The translations under genes were made by a program, and so were the position numbers. Positions 35,410-46,518 of a DNA stretch of 64,000 bases are shown piece by piece. Under the pieces are notes generated by a model. That model ran no database searches, had not been told where the DNA came from, and saw only the letters and a program-made list of their open reading frames with translations. Source of the stretch: Crotophaga sulcirostris (lineage: Eukaryota; Chordata; Aves; Cuculiformes; Crotophagidae); NCBI GenBank assembly GCA_013397455.1, contig VYZB01000224.1, forward strand, positions 961,336 through 1,025,335, read 5' to 3'. Each line of letters opens with the position of its first letter. Within the stretch, counting starts at the first letter, position 1.

Positions 35410-35491
35410 AAGCTTTGAGCCCCCTGATCCAGTGGAAGGTGTCCCTCCCCGTGGGAAGAGGGTTGGATCTGGATGGGTTTTGAGGTCCAGT
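35410..35491 (+). mobile_element. CR1 LINE fragment (group A), both ends missing
   Basis: Sense: AGCTTTGAGCCCCCTGATCC to GGATGGGTTTTGAGGTCC. It lacks the last 30 or so bases and the tail, and starts exactly where the group B copy ends. This suggests that B inserted into, or recombined with, an older A copy. Confidence 0.92.
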
Positions 35492-37252
35492 CTCATCTTC
35501 AATTCTGACTACACATTCAAATTCAGTAGAGCTATCTTGTGTGCCCTTATTGAGTTATAAATTTTCTTGTCATGCTACTGTCATGCTACTAAAGTTCACT
35601 TTCACTCTCTCACTTCCATCTTGTTTACTGTAATATCATTTATTCTGAGTCTGAAAATAAAGCCTGTACCTGTTCACAGCCATTCCAAACACTGCAGGAG
35701 GGACCATATTCCTAGCCAATCACTTCAACTACACCACTTTTTCACTTTGGATCCCTATATGGACTCCTTCCTCTATCACAAAAGCTAATTTTCCCCTTTC
35801 AGTTTTAAGGTATTTCATTACCTCTTCCCAAAAATCTTTCATTACCTGCCTCCAGTCCCTGTTGGGCTTATGACCTTTCCTGTCATCATTTATTTGCTGT
35901 GGGTTTTTGAATTAAGCTCTTTCCACTTGCCTTCCCACTGTTCCTTACACCATCTTCCCTCTAAACTCTATATTCTTCTCAGCAGCAATATAACCAAAGA
36001 AGTCATATACTAAGATGATGAAATATGATTTACCTGTTTCCTTACAGTCTCACAGGTGGCTGCCTGTAGCCTTTAGTTTACACTAAGTAGAAAATTCCTT
36101 AAAGCAAGGTATCAGGGGTTTTGTGTTTCTGTAGTTCCAAGCAAAATGGGAATTGATCAGAGATGGAGGCTCCTGATACAACTACACAAATCAGTGGTAG
36201 AAGCAACATATTACAGTAGGAGATCACTAAAGTCTGTACTTGCACTTCCATACTGGACCTAATGCCGATGTCTGCTGATGTTTTTTCACCCATATTCTGG
36301 GAAAAGCAAGTGACAAACACTTGTGCTGGAAGGAACATTTGGACTGCAAATGCATTGAATATCTGAAAAGAGCTGCTAATTCACTACGGAATAAAAGCAG
36401 AATGATTCCACTGTGCCTTGTCTCAATTTCCTCTCTTTATGAGACTTTATATCAGTCTAACAGGATCTACCTCTGGTCAATACTACCCATCCTGTGGCAA
36501 CACATTCTGCACATGGACCAGAACCCCAGAGCCACAGGGCTGTTCTGACATACAACCAGATGGGGAATAAATTCTCAGGTCCATCTAGGTCTGCCCTGAG
36601 CAGCACTACAAGCCATGTTTTAAAAACTGGCTCTCAAAAATAGTATGTCAAAAAAAAAAGGAAACGAAAAATAATTCGTACTAAATGCAGATCATTCTGC
36701 AAACCATCTGCAGTGCTAATTATACACACCGTTGTTATTTGTCAGTGTAAGATATTTCAGAATGATATCTGGGAGCCATCTGCCAGCGATCTTACTCACA
36801 TTCTTTAGATCATCAGCAAGCAATCTTATCCATCTTCTCCTTAGGTAACAGTCCGCAACACGCAAAATCAGTTAAATGGGAACGACTTGCTAAAAATGGC
36901 TGCTTAACATATAACCAAAGTCAAGTGAGCTCCAAATGAATTATTTTGAGTAGTTTAAAAATGTCACATTTTAAGTCGTGTTTTTGATATCGCATTCAGG
37001 TATCAGGCAAGAATTAACATAGGTGATTCATTTTCTACATTTTTATATGATCTTTGAGTAGAATCAACAAGGAATTTAGCTGTTAAAGTACCATTAGCAG
37101 TTACATTATGCAAACAACTTATTTTATATTCCCCTAACCCCAATCTTTGTATTTTGTACTTGCTTAAGATGAAAAAGGTTTGATGGGTTAGGGTTTTTTG
37201 GGTTGTGGTTTTTTGTTTGTTTGTTTTTTTTTTAAATGTAGGTGCACAACAG
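35492..37252. other. Unique DNA: end of pyrimidine domain, then possible conserved block
   Basis: C/T bias continues to about 36000. The stretch 36690-37010 looks like a non-coding element (CAGTGCTAATTATACACACC, CCGCAACACGCAAAATC). A GT-rich run (TTTGTTTGTTTG) precedes the next CR1. No gene. Confidence 0.5.
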
Positions 37253-37378
37253 CGCCAGTTGGATGGGGCTCTGAGCAACCTGATCTGGTTAAAGATCTCC
37301 CTGTCTGTCCCTGCAGCGTGGTTGGACTGCATGACTTGCAAAGGTCCCTTCCAACCCAAAGCATTCTATAATTCTATG
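37253..37378 (+). mobile_element. CR1 LINE 3' end (group C), 126 bp
   Basis: Sense: GCCAGTTGGATGGGGCTCTG, ACCTGATCTGGTTAAAGATC, ending CATTCTATAATTCTATG. Confidence 0.95.
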
Positions 37379-38610
37379 TTTATTCCTTTTTGGGGAAACA
37401 GTCATTTTGCAATATTTTTCCTCCTTTCTTTTTAATAACTCAACTACTCTAAAGCACACCATTTCACTGCACAATTGGATACATTTTAGGTACAGGAAAC
37501 AGTAATGAAAAGAGAGGAAGAATTAAGAAAGATCACTCACAAACGAACAACTAGCACCAGCTGAAAAAGTGAAAGATGCTCAGTTCAGTGGCCATCACAC
37601 AACTTTCTGATACAACTGAAATGACATTGTACAAATGATCAAAAGAGAATCTCATAAACAAAGAAAAATTGTGTTTTCATTCAAATAGATCCCTAAGACT
37701 TGGGAAGCTGCACTCATTTCCTGACTCTGAAACAGGTTCTATTCCAGTAAGACCTTGCATCATTTGATCTCTCCTTGTTTCAGGTCTTGCTGGAAAAAAA
37801 CCCAAACATGCGAAAAACCCGAAAATCTCAGCTTGAAGCCACATAAGTTGTTCTTATAAGAATTCCCACCTTAACTTACCTTACATCTACACAGCACTTG
37901 TGCCATCAGTGCCTTAGTTTTGGCATGAGTTGCTTCTACTACTGTAAGATACATCAGGATCAATACAATTTGGACCCGTCATGCTGCTGTCGTATTTGTG
38001 AAGCATCTTAAGACCTATGATCACAGTTCCTTATTGCTACTGAATTTGAAGCATAAGCTCAAAAAACACCCCCAAACCATGAGAAGTTGATCCAAGAATG
38101 ATTTACCATATGTCAAAAAAGAGTTTTGCTTCTGTTCAGTGTGCTGCAACTAGAAAAATATTTTAAAATTCTTTATTGAAAAGGAAAGGTCTCCTTACAA
38201 CTCAGTGTTATTTTCACAAACATTAGGAGTCAGCATCTTATTGTCCTAACCAGAGATCCACAGCTGCCATAGCAGATATTATACAAATGAAGAACAAAGA
38301 AAGGAATCTCTTCTACAAAGAGGATAAAATGTAGTATTTAAACACATCTAAAATTCAGACATTTAAACACAGAAACAGAGGAGGTTTTTTTAGACCCTTT
38401 TCAGGAGGTAAGAAAGATGACAGGCAAATGTCTACAAACAAGCTCTTGGCACGTAACTCTCCAGAGTCACAACTCAAATCATCCCTGTAGGCTCTGTCTC
38501 TGTGCATAGGACCAGCCAGGATTTCCTATCAAATTATATATGAAAACAGAAATCACAAGAAAATATTCATGAAACCAGAATCAGCTCAGGGAAAAAAAAT
38601 AATAAACAAA
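37379..38610. other. Unique DNA, no gene seen
   Basis: A donor-like TGTAAG|GTAAGTTAAG on the minus strand at 37880/37879 has a mediocre acceptor 62 bases upstream. I do not regard it as an exon. Confidence 0.5.
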
Positions 38611-38853
38611 AGCTGAAAGAGGGCAGATTGAGATGAGATCTTAGGAAGAAATGGTTTCCTGTGAGGATGGGGAGGCCCTGGCCCAGGTTGCCCAGAGCAG
38701 TGGTGGCTGCCCCATCCCTGGAGGTGTTGAAGGCCAGGTTGGATGGGACTTGGAGCCCCCAATCCAGTGGGAGGTGTCCCTGCCCATGGCAGGGGGTGGA
38801 ACTTGATGGGCTTTGAGGTCCCTTCCAACCCAGACCATTCTATGATTCTATGA
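38611..38853 (+). mobile_element. CR1 LINE 3' end (group A), 243 bp
   Basis: Sense from AGCTGAAAGAGGGCAGATTG to CCATTCTATGATTCTATGA. The two tail octamers are intact and the body is near consensus, so this is a young copy. Confidence 0.97.
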
Positions 38854-39811
38854 AAAAAAGAAAAAATCCAAATCCAAAATCCAAACCACCCACCCTTCAA
38901 CAAAGAATGAAATGGAATTATTTGTACTCCCTTCTTAAGAACACAAACTTCTACCCTCACCACCCTCACTCCTTCTGATGGAGGAGTCAGTACACTGAAT
39001 CTGTATTTTCATTGCCAGATAGAAGTTGGCTATTTGACAGCAAGGTAACTAACCTGATTTAGCCAGAACACACCAAAGAAAGCCAGCTACACAGATATCA
39101 TCTTATCACAGCTGGCTGAGGTCAGCTGTAGCTGAGAATAACGTATTAATTTCACATAGCTACGTCAAGGTAAGGACTGCTTGCCTCCGGCCAGGATTTC
39201 ACCACAAAGCAGCAATCTGAATTAATTATCACGCTATAAAACTCACCATTGTGGAGAAATGGATACGTATCATCACTGCACAGACTGTGAGAGTTCCTAC
39301 AGGCCTGTGCTGAGAGAAATGATGATCAAGATGGGCAGAAAACATTCCTGGCAGAGGGAGGAACTGCAAACAACGGATAACTTGGGGTACATCTCATCAA
39401 CTGGCCAAGAAACTACAGGTGAGAGGAGAAGACCTGTCCTCTTCTGGAGTAGAGATGCTGGAGAGCTTTGTGTGCCTCTGTGGGGGAGAAAAGAAGAGGG
39501 GAGAAGGGAACAAGCAAAGACAGTTTCCTGTATTATCCTAACCACCCACACGTGGGGTCAAGCAGAAATTAGCATGGTTTTATTAAGTTCCAAGGCTTAA
39601 TGAAATGAAAAACCATCAGCAAATTTCACCAGCTTGATACCACTTCTTTCCACTAAAACACACAGTGAGTTTCAGGATGAACCTCTTGATAAAAATGCCA
39701 CTGCCTGCTTCCCAGCCCATTAGCACACGGCCTCTAATCTGTACCGAACCACACAAAGAGCATTCACAGCTGGAATATAAAATTGTGTTATTTCTGCTTC
39801 AGGATATTTTC

Positions 39812-39835
39812 TTTTTTTTTTTTTTTTTTTTTTTT
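39812..39835 (+). repeat. Homopolymer T24
   Basis: Twenty-four consecutive T. On the minus strand it would be a poly-A, but no AATAAA or retrocopy body is evident upstream of it. It also forms the polypyrimidine part of an acceptor-like TTTTTTAAG. Confidence 0.98.
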
Positions 39836-39838
39836 AAG

Positions 39839-40020
39839 GCATCCAACAAGCATCTCGGTTTGAATTTCCGCTCAACCGTGCTCCATCCCAGGCTGCCTCT
39901 CAATGGTGAGTCTAATGAGTGTAACAACAGCAGAGCTGAGTGACAAACATTCTGCTGAAATGTTTGGGAGCGTGGGTACCAACTCAAGTGGCTCATGCAG
40001 AAAAATCAAACACAGCCCAG
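39839..40020 (+). other. Exon-like segment (possible first or second exon)
   Basis: The poly-T tract ends TAAG, acceptor-like. Two donor-like sites follow: AATG|GTGAGT after 39905 and CCCAG|GTAAGC after 40020. Within the longer version an ATG at 39903 opens 39 codons to the second donor, in phase 1 (MSVTTAELSDKHSAEMFGSV and on from the second Met). The ATG contexts are weak and I do not recognise the peptide. It could be an untranslated exon of a non-coding RNA, or chance. Confidence 0.2.
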
Positions 40021-40198
40021 GTAAGCAAGGCTTTTCTCACATAGGCAACAACGACATGGTTATTGTGCAAATGGTGTCATAGAGACCCATTACTCGCCAA
40101 GAGTGTCTCTGTTGCACCAGGTACACAACTTACTCATACTTACTCTTATACTTAGTACATAAAATCATACGTTATCATGGTCACATGTGTCACAAGCA

Positions 40199-40838
40199 TT
40201 CATAGAATCATAGAATCATTAAGACTGGAAAAAGCCCCCAAGATCATCCAGTCCAACTGTCAGCCCAACCCCGCCATGCCTACTAAACCATGTCCCCAAG
40301 TGCCATGTCTACAGATTTTTTTTAGCCCCTCCAGGGATGGAGACTTCACCACTTGCCTGGGCAGCCTCTCACCAGTGCTTCACCACCCTTTAGGTAAAGA
40401 AATTTTTCCTAATATCCAATCTAAACCTTCCTTGGTGCAACTTGAGGCCATTTCCTCTCATCCTATGACTTGTTGCCTGGGAGAAGAGACCAGCACCCAT
40501 CTCGCTACAACCTCCTTGCAGGGAGTTGTAGACAGTGATGAGGTCTCCCCTCAGCCTCCCTTTCTCCAGGCTAAACAATGCCAGGTCCCTCAGCTGCTCC
40601 TCAGAAGAATTGCTCTCCAGCCCCTTCCCCAGCTCCATTGCCTTTCTCTGGATGCGCTACAGCCCCTCAATGTTCTTGCACTGAGAGGCCCCAAAATGAA
40701 CACGGTACTCAAGGTGCAGCCTTATCAATGCTGAGTACAGGGAGGTGATGACTTCCCTGATCCTGCTGGCCACACCATTTTTGATCCTAGTCAGGGTGCT
40801 GTTGATCTTCCTGGCCACCTGGGCCACTGCTGGCTCAC
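40199..40838 (-). mobile_element. CR1 LINE 3' part (group E), 640 bp
   Basis: Antisense from CATAGAATCATAGAATCATT to GGCCACTGCTGGCTCAC. It contains the ORF2 C-terminus in two minus frames: 40657-40842 ([20 protein letters not shown]) and 40390-40638 ([20 protein letters not shown], then [11 protein letters not shown]). The break between them and several stops show it is dead. It belongs to the same subfamily as 20195-20434. Confidence 0.96.
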
Positions 40839-42020
40839 ACACATTGTCTCAAATAGCTCATAAGACAATACAAACAAAGACATCTACTATGTTTATGGAT
40901 GATTGGGAAGAACTGGAGTAAAGACAGAATTATAGGTAATCAGGTTGGAGATGTGGGCAAACATGGACTTTCACAGTGCCTTAAGGAAAAGGACAAGATG
41001 TGAAACTCCACAGCAATGGTAACAGAAGGGGGAAAAACTTCACTTCCATCTTGGATTAATACAGCATGGGTGAAGGTGTCAAAAAAGTCAAAAGATGGGA
41101 GCTTGCAGCAATTAAAAGGGGATGGAGGGAATTATTTGGGCTCTGGTTCCTGGCTGACAGAGACAGCGAGTTGGTTCTTCAACAGACAGCAAAAGGAGAT
41201 TGGAACCTGACAGAGTTGGGAAGGAAAAAAAGGCAGTATTAGCACTGCTGAGTTACCATTTCAGGTGACAGGATAAGTAGCCACGTTTTCTTGTTGAGGA
41301 TGAAGAAAGGTTGTGGGAGGGAATACCAAGTAGTGGAACATCAACTCTGTCCCAGTTGTACCTCGGGAAGGGACAGCTTCAGCCCGACGATGCCATGGGA
41401 GAGCCCAGGTGCCTCCTTGCAGTGATTCTTCCACCGACATCTGGATGTGTTGGTGCAGTGATAGTCAGGAGAGCTCAGACAAATCCAACCATGTGTGATA
41501 CACTGAATAAATACCACAAGGTACTCCTTCAGCACTTCACAATGACTTGATATTTTTACCTCATTATTGCAAACAGGCAATTCACCAGTCTGTAGCTTTT
41601 ATTAAATCTAAAAAGAAAAACAAGCTCCACTTCAGCTCTCTGTACCTTGAAATGAGACATTGAAGAAGATAATGAATGAAGAAACCTTTAAAACTTGGAG
41701 CATGCATCACCATAAATCCCTTTTTGCCTCTTCTCCTGTATGTATGCCTTATTTCTTCATTTGCAAAGGTCGATTCTTTTCGAAGCTGAGACTGAAACAA
41801 AGGCTGCAAGAGAGCAGGTACTTTGTAAATCCTGTTTTGATTTTGATTCTTCCCCGCAATACAGAGTTGAAAGCTTTTTATGACAGAGCAATCACTGATA
41901 GCAGCAGAACAGAGAGCTCTTTTTCCTCCTCAAAAAGGACATGACTGAAGAATTTCAGGTTGTTCTGAGCTGATCCACAAAACACTAATAAACTCGTAAT
42001 TTTCATATTGTAAAAAAGCT
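40839..42020. other. Unique DNA, no gene seen
   Basis: Several frames of 60-94 codons without recognisable content. Confidence 0.5.
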
Positions 42021-42271
42021 GAGTATCACAGTATTACAAGATTGGAAAGGACCTCCGAGATCATCCAGTCCAACCTATAACCCAACACTAACACCAACCC
42101 ATCATCTAAACCCTGGCACTGAGTGCCTCAGCCAATCTTCTCTTAAACACCTCCAGGGTTGGCGACTCCACCACCTCCCTGGACAGCACATTCCAATGGC
42201 CAATCACCCTTTCAGGGAAGAACTTTTTCCTAATAACAAGCCTAAACCTCCCCTGAAGAAGCTTGAGTCCA
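42021..42271 (-). mobile_element. CR1 LINE 3' end (group B), 251 bp
   Basis: Antisense from GAGTATCACAGTATTACAAG to GAAGAAGCTTGAGTCC. It forms an inverted pair with the sense group B copy at 42857-43308. Confidence 0.97.
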
Positions 42272-42856
42272 TAAATTATTATTATTATTATAAGTAAATT
42301 ATCTACCGAGGCAATCTAGAACTTGTTCTTGCTCACTGTCGACAACAAACTGACTGCTGTTGATTTAGGACTGGGACTGTGCTTTGATTGCTTTCCCAAA
42401 GCAAGACACCATTAGCGATCCTTGTAAATTGTTTAATTGATTTCCTTTAAGTAATCAAACTCTACTGTGAATCTGGTGCTTCATTACCTGTATCACACAT
42501 CACAGTTATCTTACACGGTGGCCTTGTTCTCTTGTTTTATGGCTTAACTGTTATGAAGCACCGCTATAATTTATCCATTTCTAATTTGGCTGTCCCTCTG
42601 CTCTCTTACAGACATTTATCCCCTGCATCATAGCTCACACAGGCTTAGACACATCAATAGGAGACCAAATGTACCTCCTAAAGAAGTTTTACCACCGAAT
42701 TCACAAGGCTTTTAACTGGTCCTGAGGCCTCCAGAACATCAGAGTCAGGAGATCATTCTTTCAACTTCTCTCTGTAACCAATATGAAACTGGACTGGGAG
42801 GCCAAGGTTTGTCAGAATAAATATTTCAAACAACAGCTTAGCTTTCAGGTATATCA
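42272..42856. other. Unique spacer between inverted CR1 copies
   Basis: Starts with an ATT trinucleotide run (about 42276-42291) at the 5' junction of the minus copy. The block 42330-42560 (CACCATTAGCGATCCTTG, TTAATTGATTTCC) looks like non-repetitive, possibly conserved sequence. Confidence 0.45.
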
Positions 42857-43308
42857 GGAGAGCAACGAAGATGGTGAAGGGTTTGGAGCACAAGCCCTGT
42901 GAGGAGCGACTGAGGGAGCTGGGGCTGTTTAGCCTGGAGAAGAGGAGGCTCAGGGGAGACCTTATTGCTCTCTACAACTGCCTAAAAGGAGGTTGTAGTC
43001 AGGCAGGGGTTGGTCTCTTCTCTCAGGTGACCAGTGACAGAACTAGAGGACGTGGACTCAAGCTTCCTCAGGGGAGGTTTTGGCTTGATACCAGGAAGAA
43101 ATTCTTCCCTGAAAGGGTGATTGGCCATTGGAATGCGCTGCCCAGGGAGGTGGTGGAGTCACCAACTCTGGAGGTGTTTAAGAGGAGATTGGCTGAGGCA
43201 CTCAGTGCCATGGTTTAGATGATGGGTTGGTGTTGGTGTTGGGTTCTAGTTTGGACTCGATGATCTCAGAGGTCCTTTCAAATCTTGTAATACTCTGATA
43301 CTGTGATA
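42857..43308 (+). mobile_element. CR1 LINE 3' end (group B), 452 bp
   Basis: Sense from AGGAGAGCAACGAAGATGG to ATACTCTGATACTGTGATATC. Nearly identical to 18372-18938 across the shared part. Confidence 0.97.
42871..43218 (+). pseudogene. CR1 ORF2 C-terminal fragment, 115 codons open to the natural stop
   Basis: The best-preserved coding remnant of group B. It reads [20 protein letters not shown], then [52 protein letters not shown] and ends EALSAMV with a TAG. In CR1 this is the tail of ORF2 beyond the reverse transcriptase domain; the start Met is only an internal Met. The intact frame means little mutation since insertion. It cannot act as an enzyme because the endonuclease and catalytic domains are absent. 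Confidence 0.92.
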
Positions 43309-44341
43309 TCTACATGAAGTCAAACTGCTGCTCTACATCACAACCACTGAAGTATTCATCAAGAATCTTTTCAAGAAATAATCTGCTCTTAGAAAAGCTG
43401 AGCCTTAAAAAAAAGGGAGAATGTTTAATTTACGGCTTTTCAAGTCCTGTGCTGTGGTTGTGCTACCCCCAGAAACAATGGAAAGGAAACATCACAATTA
43501 CATGTAATCTCCAGACCAAAAATACAATCCCAAACTGTAGAAATAAAACAGTATAAATCATTAATATAATCAGTATATAAAAATCAGTGTCTAATTGGTA
43601 TAAATGAATTAAGATTTTTCCAGCTGTTACTGTTCTTGCTGACAAAAAAGCATGGATTATTTTATTCTTTTCCACTGCACTGAAACTCATCATCATAGAG
43701 TTCTTTCCCAACACAAGTGGGGAGATTAAAAAAGGAAAAGAAAAGAAAAAAAAAAGGAGCTTTATGTGGATGCATCCACCATCTTTCATGCATGCAAATA
43801 ACTGACAGATGAGTATTTATATTTAGGATTAGAGTTTTGCATAGACAAACAGCACATAAATGCGTGCCCTCAGTATCTAGGTTACATCCTTTAGGAATTG
43901 GACCTAATGTTCTCTTTACATAGGAAAAAAAAAGATTCAAAGACGCAATAAGATGAAAAATGAGCTTACTTTGAAATATGTCAATAATGATACACAAACT
44001 CTTTCTAGAAGCACGTTAATTACAGTCTTGGAAAAGTTAAAAGTTCAAGAAATGTAAAATAAAGAACAAGATATAATGAGATGTAACAAGTAAGCAGCAG
44101 GAATAGCTGTGTTGTAAGTCAGTGCAATGTGCAAGCTTATTTACAAGTCAAAGGAAAATAATCCCCCTTGCAGTCACGTAAAAGCCTTTTCCAAACCTGC
44201 CATTAACCATATGGGAATGCACACAGCTGCCAGATTCTACTAATTCAGCCCAGACTTCACAGAACTGGTTCACCTCTCCTTCTGACCCTTCTCCCAGGTG
44301 GGTTAGTGGAGAGGGTCTAAAGGCTGGCAGAAGCCACACTT
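43309..44341. other. AT-rich unique DNA, no gene seen
   Basis: Minus frames at 43463-43997 (up to 111 codons) are rich in Phe and Ile from A-rich DNA and show no family signature. Confidence 0.5.
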
Positions 44342-44724
44342 CATAGAAACATAGAACGGTTTGGGGTGGAAGGGACCTCAAAACCCATCCAGTTCCAACT
44401 CCTGCCATGGGCAGGGACACCTCCCACTGGATCAGGGGGCTCCAAGCCCCATCCAACCTGGCCTTCAACACCTCCAGGGATGGGGCAGCCACCACTGCTC
44501 TGGACAACCTGGGCCAGGGCCTCCCCACCCTCACAGAAAATCATTTCTTCCCAAGATCTCATCTCAATCTCCCCTCTTGCAGCTGAAAACCCTTCCCCCT
44601 CATCCTATCCCTGCACCCCCTGATCAAGAGCCCCTTCCCAGCTTCCCTGGAGCCCCTTTCAGTACTGGAGGCTGCTCTAAGGTTTCCCCAGAGTCTTCCC
44701 TTCTCCAGGCTGAACAAGCCCAGA
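44342..44724 (-). mobile_element. CR1 LINE 3' half (group A), 383 bp
   Basis: Antisense from CATAGAAACATAGAACGG to CTCCAGGCTGAACAAGCCC. The minus frame at 44148-44534 is ORF2 (RVGRPWPRLSRAVVAAPSLE) read through the tail. Confidence 0.97.
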
Positions 44725-44978
44725 ACTGAACTTCTCCTCCCAGTAAATCCAAACGGGTCATGACTGCGCAGCTGCCTGGTGTACCCTGTGGCAGAAGCAA
44801 CACCCAGCTGAACTGGAGCACAAAGAATGCAAACAAAATGAACATACACCATCACAAAGGCAGCCACATGCAACCACAATTCTCATTTCTGCAATGGTCT
44901 ACAGGGACCACCTTGCAAAGTTGCATGACTCCCAAAAGAACTTTTTAAGGACTAAACCAGCACCACCACTTGATTTCA
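44725..44978. other. Unique spacer between convergent CR1 copies
   Basis: About 250 bases, nothing recognised. Confidence 0.5.
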
Positions 44979-45254
44979 GGTGACCAGTGACAGAACAAGA
45001 GGACATGGACTCAAGCTTCATCAGGGGAGGTTTAGGCTTGATATTAGGAAGAAATTCTTCCCTGAAAGGGTGATTGGCCATTGGAATGCACTGCCCAGGG
45101 AGGTGGTGGAGTCGTCATCCCTGGAGGTGTTTAAGAGGAGACTGGATGAGGTACTCAGTGCCAGGGTTTAGATGATGGGTTGGTGTTGGTGTTGGGTTCT
45201 AGGTTGGACTCAGTGATCTCAGAGGTCCTTTCCAACCTTGTGATCCTGTGATTA
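44979..45254 (+). mobile_element. CR1 LINE 3' end (group B), 276 bp
   Basis: Sense from CAGGTGACCAGTGACAGAAC to CTTGTGATCCTGTGATTATA. The frame 44980-45171 is the ORF2 C-terminus ([20 protein letters not shown]) ending EVLSARV with no stop at the usual position because GGTTTAG lies just after. Confidence 0.97.
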
Positions 45255-46169
45255 TAGGAGACAGTAGAATCTCGAAGCTTTGGGATTTTGTTTGGTTTGC
45301 TGGTCCTCTTTTTTTTTTTTGGTCTTTCCAGTGCTACTTGCACTTCTTTCTCCGTGGAACGTCTGGCAACTTTTGGCACTACAAAGAGACTGCAGGAAGC
45401 ATGATCACCTTACATCAGCAACTTCAAAACTGGAAGGCAGCAAAAAAGCAACTGATGAGAGCAGGTAAAAGCAAAGCTCAAGGCCAAGATGAAAATTTCA
45501 ACCCATGTCCTTGAGCACTCTGTGTGCCTTGAAGTCTTAGATCACTACAGCTGTCTCACTGAAGGACCTTCAAAGCATTCTGTGTCTGCTTCTACATGAA
45601 AGAGAGGTTTTCAGTGCTCCTCTTGGTTTGAGCAAGAGGAATATCGTAGATATCCCTTATATTGGCAAATAAACAGAGGTGAAAAATGGCTGTAGCACAG
45701 ATGTGCTCAAGAGCAAACATAGCTTAATAAATGAAAGGGAAACCACCGTAGCTGTGAGTCGTACGTAGCAAAAGCAATCTACCCATCTGCTTGTTATTCT
45801 GCAATGCAGCTCTGTTTGTCCAGAAATATCAGCCTTCTCGCTCCCTATGTTCACCACAGGGGACTGACAGTATACTCTTCATCTGGTTTTATTTTTTTTT
45901 TTGCAGAGCCCACATTGATAGGCACTTTGAAACAAGCCTTGAAACACTGGCCCATCCCAACAGAGAAATGCATCATAGACAGACTGACCACTGCAGCAAA
46001 GCAACAGAAGGAGCATCATATTAGTCAGCTGGACTGCTCAGCACAACAGAAAAAAAAAAAACAGTATGTATAAAGATCTTATGCAAGAAAACTGTGTTAT
46101 CTGCAATGCATTAATTTATTATTTGCTTGTTTAAAATTTTCAATAGCCCAGTCAGGGTGATCATAAAAG
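45255..46169. other. Unique DNA, no gene seen
   Basis: T11 near 45311 and A11 near 46051. The overlapping plus frames at 45791-46073 are unsupported. Confidence 0.5.
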
Positions 46170-46483
46170 AGGTTGGGTTGGAAGGGACCTCAAAGCCCAT
46201 CCAGTCCCACCCCCTGCCATGGGCAGGGACACCTCCCACTGGATCAAGGCGGCTCCAAGCCCCATCCAACCTGGCCTTGAACACCTCCAGGGGTGGGGCA
46301 GCCACCACTGCTCTGGGCAACCTGGGCCAGGGCCTCCCCACCCTCACAGGAAAACATTTCTTCCTAAGATCTCATCTCAATCTCCCCTCTTGCAGCTGAA
46401 AACCCTTCCCTCTCATTGTGTCCCCGCCCTCCCTGATCAAGAGCCCCTCCCCAGCTTTCCTGGAGCCCCTTATAAGTACTGGA
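46170..46483 (-). mobile_element. CR1 LINE 3' end (group A), 314 bp
   Basis: Antisense from GGTTGGGTTGGAAGGGACC to GCCCCTTATAAGTACTGGA. The tail octamers are absent, so the copy lacks about its last 30 bases. Its 5' junction runs into two back-to-back hairpins (46477-46518). Confidence 0.96.
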
Positions 46484-46518
46484 TCAATCCAGTATTGATT
46501 GTATTGATCAGTCAATAC
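46477..46518. repeat. Two adjacent short hairpins at a CR1 5' junction
   Basis: TACTGGAT (46477-46484) pairs with ATCCAGTA (46487-46494) around a 2-base loop. GTATTGA (46501-46507) pairs with TCAATAC (46512-46518) around a 4-base loop. The first arm is CR1 sequence and its partner is outside it. Confidence 0.9.

Larger units (their letters stand above)
38854..40198. other. Unique DNA with splice-like signals and a T24 run
   Basis: Includes a CpG-bearing, TAAT-rich stretch at 39060-39250 (AATAACGTATTAATTTCAC, GAATTAATTATCACGC), the T24 run at 39812-39835 and the exon-like segment 39839-40020. Confidence 0.45.

Noticed and set aside
37880..37941. 62-base exon-like segment on the minus strand with donor TGTAAG|GTAAGT
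   Set aside because: The acceptor TGTATCTTACAG is weak in pyrimidines and the only open frame is 20 codons; not above chance.
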